This document shows, one piece after another, positions 17,476 through 26,292 of a DNA stretch of 64,000 bases (position 1 is its first letter; each line of letters starts with the position of its first letter). Location: assembly GCF_000344615.1 (NCBI RefSeq), contig NZ_KB467824.1:2359747-2423746 (forward strand), given 5' to 3'. The DNA comes from Janthinobacterium sp. CG3 (GTDB taxonomy: Bacteria > Pseudomonadota > Gammaproteobacteria > Burkholderiales > Burkholderiaceae_D). Under the pieces are notes generated by a model, which was given only the letters and a program-made list of their open reading frames with translations, was not told where the DNA came from and ran no database searches. A program made the translations under genes and the position numbers.

Positions 17476-17769
17476 CAACATTCATGCCACGAGACTGCAA
17501 TTACCCCTCGACGGAGCAGTCCGGGAAGTAGCTCGCCTCCAACTTGGCTGGGGAGGTCCCGTTGCCCGCCCCGGCCCCCTGGTGGTTCTAGTCCCAGGGC
17601 CGTTTGCGCCACCCCTTATTGTTTGTGCACACCAGGGACGATGAACATGAATTGATTTCGCCCTCCCCTGAGTTTTCCTCGTTTGTCGCGGCGCCGTCCA
17701 TACGCCAACATGCCCCCCACCAAACATAAACCTGTGGAGATAAGCATGGTAGACAATGGCATGTGAACG
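17476..17769. other. Gene-free interval between the IS3 remnant and tssA
   Basis: I see no ORF with family features, no strong hairpin with a T-run and no tRNA here. The short frames on the minus strand have no ribosome binding sites. It may hold the remaining debris of the IS3 insertion and the end of the T6SS transcript. Confidence 0.4.
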
Positions 17770-18870
17770 CTACACCTTCAGCCCCAACACCCCCATCAGC
17801 CGGTTCAGGTCGCCCTCCTCCCGAATGATTTCGGCGATCAGTTCGGGCAAAGGCATGCCGCCCCAACGTAGCGCCCGGCGAATCAGAAACGGTACCGGGC
17901 TGTGCGGTTCAACCGCCATCAAATACTGCGCCAGCGCGTCCAGCGTCGCGTAAGCTTCGCCGCGGTTGCGCCAGCCCGTGCTGCTAATGTCGGCGGTGTT
18001 TTGCGCCGGCGTGGGCGCCGCGGCAGTGTCGAGAGACACTGTTTCAACAAATGGCTCATCATCCATGTCGATCACTTCCGGTTCGGGCTGCAGCTGCAGC
18101 AGAACGCGCTCGGCAGCTTCCAGCGTGGCCTGCAGGCGGGATAGATTCGGCGCCGCCATCCCAAGTTGCTCATTGAGGAAGGCGTTCATCGCGTGCAGCG
18201 CCTGCAGACACTGCGACACCGCACTGTGCGTCGCGCGCAGCTGCGCGCCGGACTGCGCCGCAAAGACCAGGATATCGGCGCGCGTCGGCGGCGCGTCCGC
18301 GCCGCCCGGATTGACGTGCTGACCGGCGATATCCTGCGCCGTCATCCGCTCCCAGTCGGCCAGCGTCAGGTACGGCGGCTTGCACTGCTCCAGTGGCAGT
18401 AGCACCGCGTGCACGTGCACTCCCAGGCTGAGCGATTCGTTGAGCCACTCCAGCGGCGCCAAGCGCAGATCGCAGTCGCCGTCTTCCTCGATCATTGGAT
18501 GCAGCGGCGTCCAGTAACGCCGCAGCAGCGCGTCGAGCATGCACAGTCCCTGGCGCAGGCCCGCGAAGCCGCGCTGGCGCATCCACGCTTCCAGCAGCCA
18601 TACGGCAATCTGCAGGTGTTTCGAGCGCGTGCCCAGCATCTCCACGCAGCGCGCTTCAATCCGCGTCCAGTCGGCCAGCTTGAGCGGACGCTCCCATTGC
18701 CGCATCGGCAAACTGGGATCATCCTCTTCGCGCAGCAGGCGGATTTCGGTGAACACGGGATCGAAGCGCACCGGCGGTCCGCACGGCGCGTCGGGCGCCA
18801 GCGGCGCCAGGAGCTCCGCAATAAGCCGCCGGTCCGCTTCGCTGACGGGACAATCTGACATGGCGTTCAT
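17770..18870 (-). CDS. tssA: Type VI secretion protein TssA (ImpA family)
   Basis: The protein has 366 residues with an ImpA N-terminal domain at about 10-130 ('GPPVRFDPVFTEIRLLREED' ... 'KHLQIAVWLLEAWMRQRGF') and the C-terminal signature 'RNRGEAYATLDALAQYLM' ... 'PHSPVPFLIRRALRWG' ... 'LPELIAEII'. TssA caps the growing tail and coordinates sheath and tube polymerisation on the baseplate. It is the last gene of the long minus-strand unit and overlaps the tssM stop by four bases (ATGA). An internal ATG at 18861 is an alternative start. The length matches the shorter TssA class. Confidence 0.93.
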   Translation of the reverse strand: MNAMSDCPVSEADRRLIAELLAPLAPDAPCGPPVRFDPVFTEIRLLREEDDPSLPMRQWERPLKLADWTRIEARCVEMLGTRSKHLQIAVWLLEAWMRQRGFAGLRQGLCMLDALLRRYWTPLHPMIEEDGDCDLRLAPLEWLNESLSLGVHVHAVLLPLEQCKPPYLTLADWERMTAQDIAGQHVNPGGADAPPTRADILVFAAQSGAQLRATHSAVSQCLQALHAMNAFLNEQLGMAAPNLSRLQATLEAAERVLLQLQPEPEVIDMDDEPFVETVSLDTAAAPTPAQNTADISSTGWRNRGEAYATLDALAQYLMAVEPHSPVPFLIRRALRWGGMPLPELIAEIIREEGDLNRLMGVLGLKV

Positions 18871-21800
18871 TTTGCGGCCGTTTCAAGGTGGTACGGTGGC
18901 GGCGCATCGTTGCCGGTCGACGCCGCTTCCTGCCAGCCCGGGACCTGCGACAGGAATACCGTGGGCCATGCCAACGGCGCGCGCTTGCCCGGCGCGCTCA
19001 CGTTCAGGCGCAGGAAGACACGCGCCCGTGCCGCCGCCGGCGCCACGTTCGCGCCCGCGGCGGCGCGCGTCACCGGAAATTCAAAGCGCAGCAGCGGCGC
19101 GCGCTGCTCGCCGTCGGCCGCGTCGCCATCCCGGTAGGCGCCGATAAAGCTAAACAGCGCCCATGGGTCGTCGAAGCGGTAGCTGACGGTGCGCTCGGAC
19201 ACCGTCATGTTGGGCTGGCCCGGCTCGGCCTTGGGCACGACGCTGCCGTCGCGCGCCAGGCGCAGTGACAACAGCACCGGCATGCCCGGCTCCCAGCGCA
19301 GCGCGCGCGCCGGGTCGGCCAGCCGCAGCGTGGCCGCGCCGATGCTCAGACTCCAATCGATGATCTGGTTGGCCTCGGCCTCGGCCGGGCCGGCGGCGCG
19401 AAACTGCACCGCCACGTCCAGCCCGCCCGCCTGCCCCGGCTCGACTGGATACAGCGGCGCCAGCACTTCGCGCATGCGGCGCAGCTGTTCCCCAGCGGCG
19501 CGTACCGCGGCGCTGGCGCCCGGCACGCCCGGCTCGCGTTCCGCCAGCGCACTGGCCGCGCGGGCGCGGTCGAACTGGTTCATCGCCGCGCCCACCGCGT
19601 CCCGGTCGGCCGGCGCCGCGTCGCTTCTCGGGCGCGCAAGGAACGGCGCGCGCCGCGCCAGGTCGCGGTTGTACACCTCGGCAAAGCGCTCCCATTCGTT
19701 CCTGTAGCGGCTGGCCGCCAGTTCGCGGCAACGTGCCAGCAAGCCGTTCTGCAAACTTTGCAAGCGCTCGGCAAACACGTCGGCGCCGCGGCGCTGGCCG
19801 GCGCGCGAACCGAGCTTGCTGGTGCAGTTGCCAAGGTCGATTTCGGCGCTGCCGCCGACGATGAACTGCTCCACCGCCATCAGCGAACTGGCCGGACTCT
19901 TGAGCCGGTAGCGGCGCATGTCGGCCACGATGGCTTGCCAGCGGCTCACCAGCGGCTGCCCGGCCGAGACATGCGTCAGCTGCGCCAGCACGGCCTCGGC
20001 CTGGCCGGCCGCGGTGTCGACGAACTCCTGCTGCTGGGCCACGTAGGCGCCCAGCGCGGCCGCGTCGCCGCCGCCAAAGGCGTCCAGCAGCGCGCCCTTC
20101 TCGCCCTTCCACGACTGGAACGCGCGCTCGCGCGGCACGAACACGTCGGCCGCGTTGAAGACGTCGTCGAGGCGCTGCAGGCGCGACATGGCGTCGCGCA
20201 CCAGCACCGCGTCCAGCTCGGCGGTGACGTCGGCCGCCCCGATTTCCAGCAGCCAGGCGCGCACGCGCAGCACGCTGGCGCGCTCGGCGTCGCTGGCGCC
20301 GCTCGGCAGTTCGACCGGCGCCACGGTCAGCGCCTGCGTCAACAGACTGTGCGCGGCGCCGGCCAGCGCCTGGTCGGCCAGCGCGGCGGCCGGTTGCTGA
20401 AGCCTGGCAGGCAGCTTGGTGTAGGTCCCGGCCTGAAAGCCCTTGCGCGCTTCGGCCAGCTGGCCGGCCTGCTCCAGCAGCGCCTTGTTCCAGCTGACGG
20501 TGGCGCCGGGCGCCAACGCCGGTAGCCGCGCCGGCACGCCGGCTTTCATCCACGGCTGCGACACCAGCGCCGCCACCGACTCCAGCATCGCCTTGCGCTG
20601 CGGCGAAAACGCCCAGGCGGCGCCGGACCACAGCAGATTGTCGCCGCTGCCGTCGACCGGGCTCGCCGCGGACAGCGCGGCATCCCTGGCCACCACAAAG
20701 CGCCCAAAGCCCTCGGCGGCCAGGCGCCGCGTGTCCTGCGCGGCGGGTTTTCCCAGCAGCGAATTGGCGTTGATACGCGCCATCATTGCCTCGTGCGCGG
20801 CGCCGAGGTTCACACTGCCCTGTACCATCCAGCCGCCCTTCCCGCCGGCGAACTGGTTCTGCTCAAGGTCGAGAGTATCGCGCAGCGTCTGCCACACCCG
20901 CAGCCGCTCGGCCAGACCGGCGCCGGGCTGGCCGCCGTCGAACAAACTGGCCATGCTGGCGGCCACCGTCCGTTCGGAACGCAGCAGGGCGTTATCGTCG
21001 AACAGGCGCCGGTACATGGCCGTGCTGGCCAGTTGCAGCGCGCAGCGCGCCGCCGCCTGCATCGGTTCCAGCGCCAGCGACGGTTCGCGCTGCGCCACGG
21101 CGCGAAACACGGCGGCGGTGCGCCCCGGGGCGCCGTTCAACTCCACACCCAGCAGCACCCGCACCACCAGCGCCAGATCGGTGCCCGAGGCCGGTCCGGC
21201 GTCAATCCGCTTCAACCGCAGCATGGCGCCGATCACGCGGTCCAGTTCATCGAGCCGCGCCAGATACCCCAGCGTGGCGGCAAACTGCGGCATGTCTTCC
21301 ACGTTCAGCGCGTTCGCGGCCGGCATGGCCGCCTGATCGTTCCAGCCGGCCGGCGTCGTGCACTGGGCGCCGGCGATCAGCGCGCCGCTGTCCGGCTCGA
21401 TCGGCACCCCGGTCAATTGGCTCAGCCGGCTGAGCGCGGCGCGCCGCAACGGGTCGAAGGCGTTGTCGGCGAAGCCCTGTTCAAGCCGGCCAACCACGCG
21501 CCGGTGCAGGTCGTCGAACAGCGGCCAGGAACCGGGCATGAAGACCGAGCTGAAATGGGCGGCGCCCAGCTGCTCGATGCTGAGCAGCGCCTCGGTGGCG
21601 CGCTGCTGGCTGCGCTGCGGGTTGTGGATTCCGGCCCGCTCGTTTTGCAGGCTGACGCGGGTGTCGTTGTTCAGCACGTTCAGGTCGCCAACCAGGTCGG
21701 CGCCCAATTGATGCAGGCGCACGGTGGCGACCACCAGGCCGACACCCCACAGCAGCGGCAGCGCCAGCGCCACCCAGGCGGCGACGCGGCTCGCGGCGGG

Positions 21801-23000
21801 GCGGCGCATGCGCTGCGAGGATGACTGCACCAGGCCCACTTCGGCGAAGATCTTGCGCTCGAAGATGTCGCGCAAGAATACCGGCATGGCGTCGGCCGTG
21901 CCGGGCGCCGCGGGCCGGCCGGGCTCCGCCGCGGCCAGGGTGGCCGCGGCCGGCTGGCCGATGGACGGCGCCGGCATCGCGGCGACCAGCGCCGCCGCGT
22001 CGCTGCAATCGCCGGTCAGGTACATGCCGCGCAACAGGAAGGGTTCGTGGTAGGCGCTGGGGCGCATCAATTCTTCGCAGAACAGCTTGAGGCCGGCGCG
22101 CAGGCGCTCCAGTTCGGCCGGCAGCATGAAGTAGGCGCTGCTGTCGGCGCCGGCCGGCTCCAGCGCGCACAGTTCGGCGCAGTGGTCGCCCGCCGCGCGC
22201 ACGATCTCGTCCATGGCGCTGTCGGCCCACTGGTCGCGGAACGGCGCCACCAGCTCGTACGGCGACGACCAGCCCAGCATCGAGCGGCGCAGCGGCTCGG
22301 GCAAGGCGGCGCCAAAGGTGGCAAAGCCCGGCAGCGCGTCGCATTCGGACACCACCAGATAGATCGGAAAGCGCAGCGCCAGACGGTTTTGCGCCAGCCA
22401 CAGGCGCCGGTGAACCGCCTTGGCGCGCGCCACCAGGTCGAGCTGGCCCTGCGGATCGGTTTGCAGCAGGGCCGCGCACGGCAGCGCCAGCACGATGCTG
22501 TCGAACGGGCGCTGCGGCCGGTAGCCGCGGCACAGGCCGAGAAAATCGTCCCACACGCCATTGCTCGACGCGCTGTCGGGGTCGGGCGAGCCGAGGTGGC
22601 CGGCCTGTAGCTGGACGATCACGCCGTTGTCGAAGAAATGCCAGTCGATGCCTTGCGCAGCCGCGCTCAGGGTGCTGTCGGCGCTGAGCGCGCTGGACAG
22701 GCCGGACTGCGCCAGCGGCAACGGGCGTTGCGCGCTGTCGTTGAGCAGCAGCGTCCACGACAACTTGTAACGTTCGGAGCGCGCGGCCAGGTTCGATTCG
22801 ATCAGTTTCACCGCGCTGCGGAAGGACTGGCGCAGCGATTCCGCGCCCAGCGTGCGCAGCTGGCCGTCGGCATTGGCGGCGCCCGCCTGGCCGCTACCGC
22901 GCAAGGCCGCGCTGACGATCAGGCCAAGCAGGACCATCACCAGCAGCGTGACCAGCGACAGCGTGGCAATGGCCAGGTTATCGGACAAATAGGTCAGCAT
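18867..23000 (-). CDS. tssM: Type VI secretion inner-membrane protein TssM (IcmF family), Walker A not evident
   Basis: I set the start at 23000 (MLTYLSDNLAIATLS), which overlaps the tssL stop; the frame is open far upstream but only as tssL shadow. The protein has 1377 residues. One N-terminal membrane segment is at about 8-34 and a second at about 420-445 ('VALALPLLWGVGLVVATV'). The large periplasmic part ends with the IcmF C-terminal domain. TssM spans the envelope with TssL and TssJ. Where other TssM proteins have a Walker A (GPPGxGKT) soon after the first membrane segments, this one reads 'KLSWTLLLNDSAQRPLPLAQ', with no GKT. It also lacks the usual second N-terminal membrane helix. It is therefore a divergent TssM, but its place between tssL and tssA makes the identity firm. 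Confidence 0.92.
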   Translation of the reverse strand: MLTYLSDNLAIATLSLVTLLVMVLLGLIVSAALRGSGQAGAANADGQLRTLGAESLRQSFRSAVKLIESNLAARSERYKLSWTLLLNDSAQRPLPLAQSGLSSALSADSTLSAAAQGIDWHFFDNGVIVQLQAGHLGSPDPDSASSNGVWDDFLGLCRGYRPQRPFDSIVLALPCAALLQTDPQGQLDLVARAKAVHRRLWLAQNRLALRFPIYLVVSECDALPGFATFGAALPEPLRRSMLGWSSPYELVAPFRDQWADSAMDEIVRAAGDHCAELCALEPAGADSSAYFMLPAELERLRAGLKLFCEELMRPSAYHEPFLLRGMYLTGDCSDAAALVAAMPAPSIGQPAAATLAAAEPGRPAAPGTADAMPVFLRDIFERKIFAEVGLVQSSSQRMRRPAASRVAAWVALALPLLWGVGLVVATVRLHQLGADLVGDLNVLNNDTRVSLQNERAGIHNPQRSQQRATEALLSIEQLGAAHFSSVFMPGSWPLFDDLHRRVVGRLEQGFADNAFDPLRRAALSRLSQLTGVPIEPDSGALIAGAQCTTPAGWNDQAAMPAANALNVEDMPQFAATLGYLARLDELDRVIGAMLRLKRIDAGPASGTDLALVVRVLLGVELNGAPGRTAAVFRAVAQREPSLALEPMQAAARCALQLASTAMYRRLFDDNALLRSERTVAASMASLFDGGQPGAGLAERLRVWQTLRDTLDLEQNQFAGGKGGWMVQGSVNLGAAHEAMMARINANSLLGKPAAQDTRRLAAEGFGRFVVARDAALSAASPVDGSGDNLLWSGAAWAFSPQRKAMLESVAALVSQPWMKAGVPARLPALAPGATVSWNKALLEQAGQLAEARKGFQAGTYTKLPARLQQPAAALADQALAGAAHSLLTQALTVAPVELPSGASDAERASVLRVRAWLLEIGAADVTAELDAVLVRDAMSRLQRLDDVFNAADVFVPRERAFQSWKGEKGALLDAFGGGDAAALGAYVAQQQEFVDTAAGQAEAVLAQLTHVSAGQPLVSRWQAIVADMRRYRLKSPASSLMAVEQFIVGGSAEIDLGNCTSKLGSRAGQRRGADVFAERLQSLQNGLLARCRELAASRYRNEWERFAEVYNRDLARRAPFLARPRSDAAPADRDAVGAAMNQFDRARAASALAEREPGVPGASAAVRAAGEQLRRMREVLAPLYPVEPGQAGGLDVAVQFRAAGPAEAEANQIIDWSLSIGAATLRLADPARALRWEPGMPVLLSLRLARDGSVVPKAEPGQPNMTVSERTVSYRFDDPWALFSFIGAYRDGDAADGEQRAPLLRFEFPVTRAAAGANVAPAAARARVFLRLNVSAPGKRAPLAWPTVFLSQVPGWQEAASTGNDAPPPYHLETAAK

Positions 23001-23791
23001 GGCGCCACCCCGCTTGGTGCGATGAGCGCGCTCGCCAGGGATGCGCCGACGGCCTGGCGCACCGGCCATGACTGCCAAAGCCAGGCGATCTCGGACAGCC
23101 CCAGCAACAGCAGCATCGCCAGCGCCAACGCCACGCCGCGGCGGCTCAACTTGGGCAGGCGCCGGCCGCCGCCCTGCGACAGCGTGCTCGCGTACGCTTG
23201 CTCGGCCACGACGGCGTCGCGTCCGCCCAGGTCGGCGGCGCGCTGGTAGATGAACTGGAACAGCTCGCGCCGGTAGTCGGCAATCCGCGCCAAGCCGGCG
23301 CCGTCGCGATAGCGCCCCTGGAAACCGAGCGACAGCAGGTACAGGTACAGGCGGGCCACGCCGCGCCGCGCCGGTTCGCGCTCGCGCAGCAGCTGATCGA
23401 TGTCGGCAAAAACCTGCTGGCCGGCGTGGGCCGAATTGAACAGGTTCGCCTCCAGCAGCACATGGCGCCAATGGCCGCGGCCGGCCCAGTCGGTGTGGAG
23501 CAGCACTTCATCGGCCAGCGCCGCCTTCAGGAAGCGCCCCTGCAACTCCGCCTCGAAGCCGGCCTTGCCGCCGCGCCGCCCGGCCTCCAGCGTTTGCAGC
23601 TCGATGAGTTGCGCCAGTTGGCGGCTCAGCGCCTCGGCGCCGGCGCGCGCCTCGGTTTCGCCTAGCTCGACGGCGGTGGCGGCGGCTTGCGTGAGCACGG
23701 CCGCGAAGTGGCGGAACTGGAGCGACGGCAGGTCGTCGCCGCCGGCGGCCGCCGCGCCGCCGGCCGCGCCCGGATTGTCATGGATAGTCAT
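22994..23791 (-). CDS. tssL: Type VI secretion protein TssL (DotU family)
   Basis: The start at 23791 (MTIHDNPGAAGG) overlaps the tssK stop. The protein has 265 residues. The cytoplasmic DotU domain carries the family pattern of 'FKAALADEVLLHTDW'-type residues (here LKAALADEVLLHTDWAGRG), then 'LLEANLFNSAHAGQQVFADI', 'LYLYLLSLGFQGRY' and 'RRELFQFIY'. A single C-terminal membrane helix follows at about 220-240 ('LALAMLLLLGLSEIAWLW'). There is no peptidoglycan-binding OmpA extension, so anchoring would depend on a separate protein or on TssM/TssJ. Confidence 0.93.
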   Translation of the reverse strand: MTIHDNPGAAGGAAAAGGDDLPSLQFRHFAAVLTQAAATAVELGETEARAGAEALSRQLAQLIELQTLEAGRRGGKAGFEAELQGRFLKAALADEVLLHTDWAGRGHWRHVLLEANLFNSAHAGQQVFADIDQLLREREPARRGVARLYLYLLSLGFQGRYRDGAGLARIADYRRELFQFIYQRAADLGGRDAVVAEQAYASTLSQGGGRRLPKLSRRGVALALAMLLLLGLSEIAWLWQSWPVRQAVGASLASALIAPSGVAPC

Positions 23792-25119
23792 GCTGAGCCT
23801 TTGATGAACAGGACAAGTTCCTGCGGCCGGTGGGCCGCCAGGTGTTCGTTGATATTGCTGATCTGCAGCGCCTGCTCGGCGACGATGAACTGGTCCGACG
23901 TGTCGATGCCAAACAGGGTGTAACCGGCGCTGGCGCGCAGGCCAAGTTCCGGCGCGTTGTCGATCCGGGTGCGCACGGCCCCCAGCATGCGGCGTTCGCA
24001 CAGCGACGGCCAGATGGTGCGCGAGCCGATCACGGCGCCCCCCATCCACTGGTCCAGCTCGCGCTCGCCCTGGCCGCGCACGCCCACCACCAGGCGCTGG
24101 CCGAGCCACTCGGCGCGCACCGGCAGCCCGAACGCCTGGCCGTCGAAGTCGAAAGTGCAGCTCTTCCAGTCCTGGCTGACCTCGTCGACCAGGTCCTGCA
24201 AGGCCAGCAGCACGCTGTCGAACGCGGCGTAGCTGTCGGCGTGGCGGTACGGCGGCGGCGCCATCGGCACCGCGCCGGGACGCAGCGCCGCCAGCGCGCC
24301 AAGCTGGGCGCACAGTGCCAGGTACAGCGGCTGCGGCTGCAGCACCGGCCCGCGCAGCACCGCCTCGAGCAGCGGCAGGTGCAGCACCAGGCCGGTTAGC
24401 CGGGCCTGCTGCTCGAGCAGCGCCAAACGGTCCTCCAGCCGCGACGACGGCGCCACGTTCTGGCGCGCCAGGAACACCGCCTTGCTGCGCATGTGCGCGG
24501 CCAGCTCGCCCGCGCGCCGGCACAGGCTGGAGTCGGCCGGCACTTCAAGCTGGGCCGGCCAGAACGCGCCGCGGCGCACGATTTCGTTCTCCTTGCGCAG
24601 ATTCGCCAGGTGCAGGGCGACGTAGGCGGCGCCGGGCGCCTTGCCGGCGATGAGCTGCAAATTGGCGCTCATGCGCGGCACCTCGCAGGCCAGCGCCTGC
24701 GACACCTCGTCGTCGACGGCGCCGCCTTCCAGCCCGCGGAACATGGCCGGCTGGCCCGGCAGATGCAGCGAACGCGCCGCGCCGACCGCCAGGTAGACCG
24801 GCAGATCGCCCTGCTCCATGCGCTGGGCGTACGGCACCAGGTCGAGTTCCAGCTCCTGGCCCTGCGCCTGCGCGGCGTCGAAACGCACCGCCATGCCGTT
24901 GGGCAGGATCGCCTCGATCGCCAGCACCCGCAGCGTGCCGGTGGTCAGGCGCGCCTCGTCCAGCACCAGCCGGCGCACCCCCCAGGCGGCCGGCTGCGCC
25001 GCCAGCGATTGCCACGCGACGAGCGCGTCGACGCGGGCGCTCTCCTGCTGGAATTGCTGTGGGCTGAGCAGCATGCCCTCGTGCCACTGGATACGGTCAA
25101 ACAGTTGTGCTTCGGCCAT
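23788..25119 (-). CDS. tssK: Type VI secretion baseplate protein TssK
   Basis: The ATG at 25119 has GAGGAAA upstream; an in-frame extension to 25170 lacks one. The protein has 443 residues starting MAEAQLFDRIQWHEGMLLSP, the diagnostic TssK N-terminus (x-x-V/I-x-W-x-E-G-M-x-L-x-P-Q-H/Q-F-Q). The C-terminus has 'YTLFGIDTSDQFIVAEQALQ'. TssK links the baseplate wedges to the TssJLM membrane complex. It lies between tssJ and tssL with a 16-base gap from tssJ. Confidence 0.95.
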   Translation of the reverse strand: MAEAQLFDRIQWHEGMLLSPQQFQQESARVDALVAWQSLAAQPAAWGVRRLVLDEARLTTGTLRVLAIEAILPNGMAVRFDAAQAQGQELELDLVPYAQRMEQGDLPVYLAVGAARSLHLPGQPAMFRGLEGGAVDDEVSQALACEVPRMSANLQLIAGKAPGAAYVALHLANLRKENEIVRRGAFWPAQLEVPADSSLCRRAGELAAHMRSKAVFLARQNVAPSSRLEDRLALLEQQARLTGLVLHLPLLEAVLRGPVLQPQPLYLALCAQLGALAALRPGAVPMAPPPYRHADSYAAFDSVLLALQDLVDEVSQDWKSCTFDFDGQAFGLPVRAEWLGQRLVVGVRGQGERELDQWMGGAVIGSRTIWPSLCERRMLGAVRTRIDNAPELGLRASAGYTLFGIDTSDQFIVAEQALQISNINEHLAAHRPQELVLFIKGSA

Positions 25120-25135
25120 GACGATGTTTCCTCGG

Positions 25136-25678
25136 TTAGCGGGCGCTGCCCGGCTTGATCTCGCTGGCACTGAACTCCTGCGCGTTCAGTTGCAGCACAT
25201 AACCCTGCTTATCCAGCAGCAGGCGCAGCCTGTGCTCGCCGGGGGCGGCGTAGTTGGCAAAGACCAGCGCCGCCCAGGCGCGCTCCTTGGCGAAGCGCTT
25301 GGCGTCGAGGCGGATTTGCTGTCCCGGCGTGATTTCCACCGCCAGCACGGTGAGCGCGTCGGGGAAGGTGCGTTGCAGGTTCTCGCGTGCGCCAAAGTAC
25401 TTGGCCGCCGACATCGCGGACAGGCTCTCGAGCATGGCCTTGTCCTTGACCAGCACGATATCGACCGCCAGCGCGCTGTCGGCATTGGCGTCGGCGGCGG
25501 CGGCGAGCGTGACGCTGGTCCAGCCGGGTTTGGCCGGCGCCGGCGCCAGGCCCACCAGCGCGCGCGCGCCCGCCACGGCGCCGCAGCCCGCCAGCGCCGC
25601 AACGGCCACCAGCGCGGCGGCGGCACGCATCCAAGCCGGGTACCGCTGGCGCCGCCACCGGGTGGGCGCGGCGCTCAT
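25136..25678 (-). CDS. tssJ: Type VI secretion outer-membrane lipoprotein TssJ
   Basis: The protein has 180 residues. A basic N-terminal stretch (TRWRRQRYPAWMR) is followed by a hydrophobic core and the lipobox LAGC at about residue 32. After Cys comes the TssJ beta-sandwich with 'DIVLVKDKAMLESLSAMSAA', 'YFGARENLQRTFPDALTVLA' and 'PGQQIRLD'. TssJ anchors TssM to the outer membrane. The start at 25678 overlaps the upstream small gene by ATGA; an internal ATG at 25630 would give a shorter signal peptide. Confidence 0.92.
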   Translation of the reverse strand: MSAAPTRWRRQRYPAWMRAAAALVAVAALAGCGAVAGARALVGLAPAPAKPGWTSVTLAAAADANADSALAVDIVLVKDKAMLESLSAMSAAKYFGARENLQRTFPDALTVLAVEITPGQQIRLDAKRFAKERAWAALVFANYAAPGEHRLRLLLDKQGYVLQLNAQEFSASEIKPGSAR

Positions 25679-25884
25679 GGCCTGGCCTTCGACTCCGGCG
25701 TCGACGCCGGCGCCGACGCCGACGCCGACGCGGCGCGTTCGAGCGACACCGCGGCGGCCGGCTCGGCGGCCATGCGCACGCCCAGCTGGAAGCCCAGCGA
25801 GAACAGCAGAACCAGCAGCGCCACGCCTGCGAGCACACCCAGCACCACCAGTCGCGGTGTGAAGTTGAATCGGTATTCCATCAT
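25675..25884 (-). CDS. Small single-pass membrane protein inside the T6SS operon
   Basis: The protein has 69 residues. One strong membrane helix lies at about 12-38 (RLVVLGVLAGVALLVLLFSL). It is followed by an Ala/Ser/Pro-rich tail ending KARP. It overlaps tssJ by four bases and follows the PAAR-like gene by 18 bases, so it is co-translated with the envelope-complex genes. I do not recognise the family. Its topology and neighbours suggest an inner-membrane accessory to TssJLM; that is inference. Confidence 0.7.
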   Translation of the reverse strand: MMEYRFNFTPRLVVLGVLAGVALLVLLFSLGFQLGVRMAAEPAAAVSLERAASASASAPASTPESKARP

Positions 25885-25902
25885 CGGCCTCGCCAGACAA
25901 GG

Positions 25903-26292
25903 TTAAGGAAGCACCACGGTCGTCTGACCGGGCACGGAAATTTCGATCACGCCGCCGGCCATGCACATCAGCTTTGACGCGTTGTTCAACGCTGGCAGGC
26001 CGCCCAGCAAGACCGTCGGCGAACCGGGCATCCACGGCGCGGTGGTCAGCGGAATGCACGGCATGGGCACCAGCACGCCCAACGCCGCCGCCGTCGCCGC
26101 GGCAACCAGTGGGTTGGCCAGCGAGGTGCACATGCCGAACGGCATGATGTTGACCATGGGTTTGTTATCCATGATGTTGGCGTCGGCCATCGACGTCATC
26201 ACCTGGCTCAGTGGCAGTACGTTCAAGGTGCCGGGCGCGAGGCCGAACGAGCATTTCAGCATCGCCCCGCCGCAAACTTGTTGTCCCATCAT
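25903..26292 (-). CDS. PAAR-like protein (DUF4280)
   Basis: The protein has 129 residues from the first of two tandem ATGs at 26292, preceded by AGGGGGGA. It has the DUF4280 layout: 'CGGAMLKCSFGLAPGTLNVL', 'NIMPFGMCTSLANPLV', 'LVPMPCIPLTTAPWMPGSPT' and a terminal 'GVIEISVPGQTTVVLP'. Several conserved Cys are present. DUF4280 proteins are PAAR-like and sharpen the VgrG spike or connect effectors to it. The start overlaps the stop of the YwqK-like gene. Confidence 0.88.
   Translation of the reverse strand: MMGQQVCGGAMLKCSFGLAPGTLNVLPLSQVMTSMADANIMDNKPMVNIMPFGMCTSLANPLVAAATAAALGVLVPMPCIPLTTAPWMPGSPTVLLGGLPALNNASKLMCMAGGVIEISVPGQTTVVLP

Noticed and set aside
25675..25757. GCGTCGGC-like short repeats coding for the Ala/Ser/Pro tail as a regulatory repeat
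   Set aside because: It is explained by the low-complexity coding sequence of the small membrane protein.
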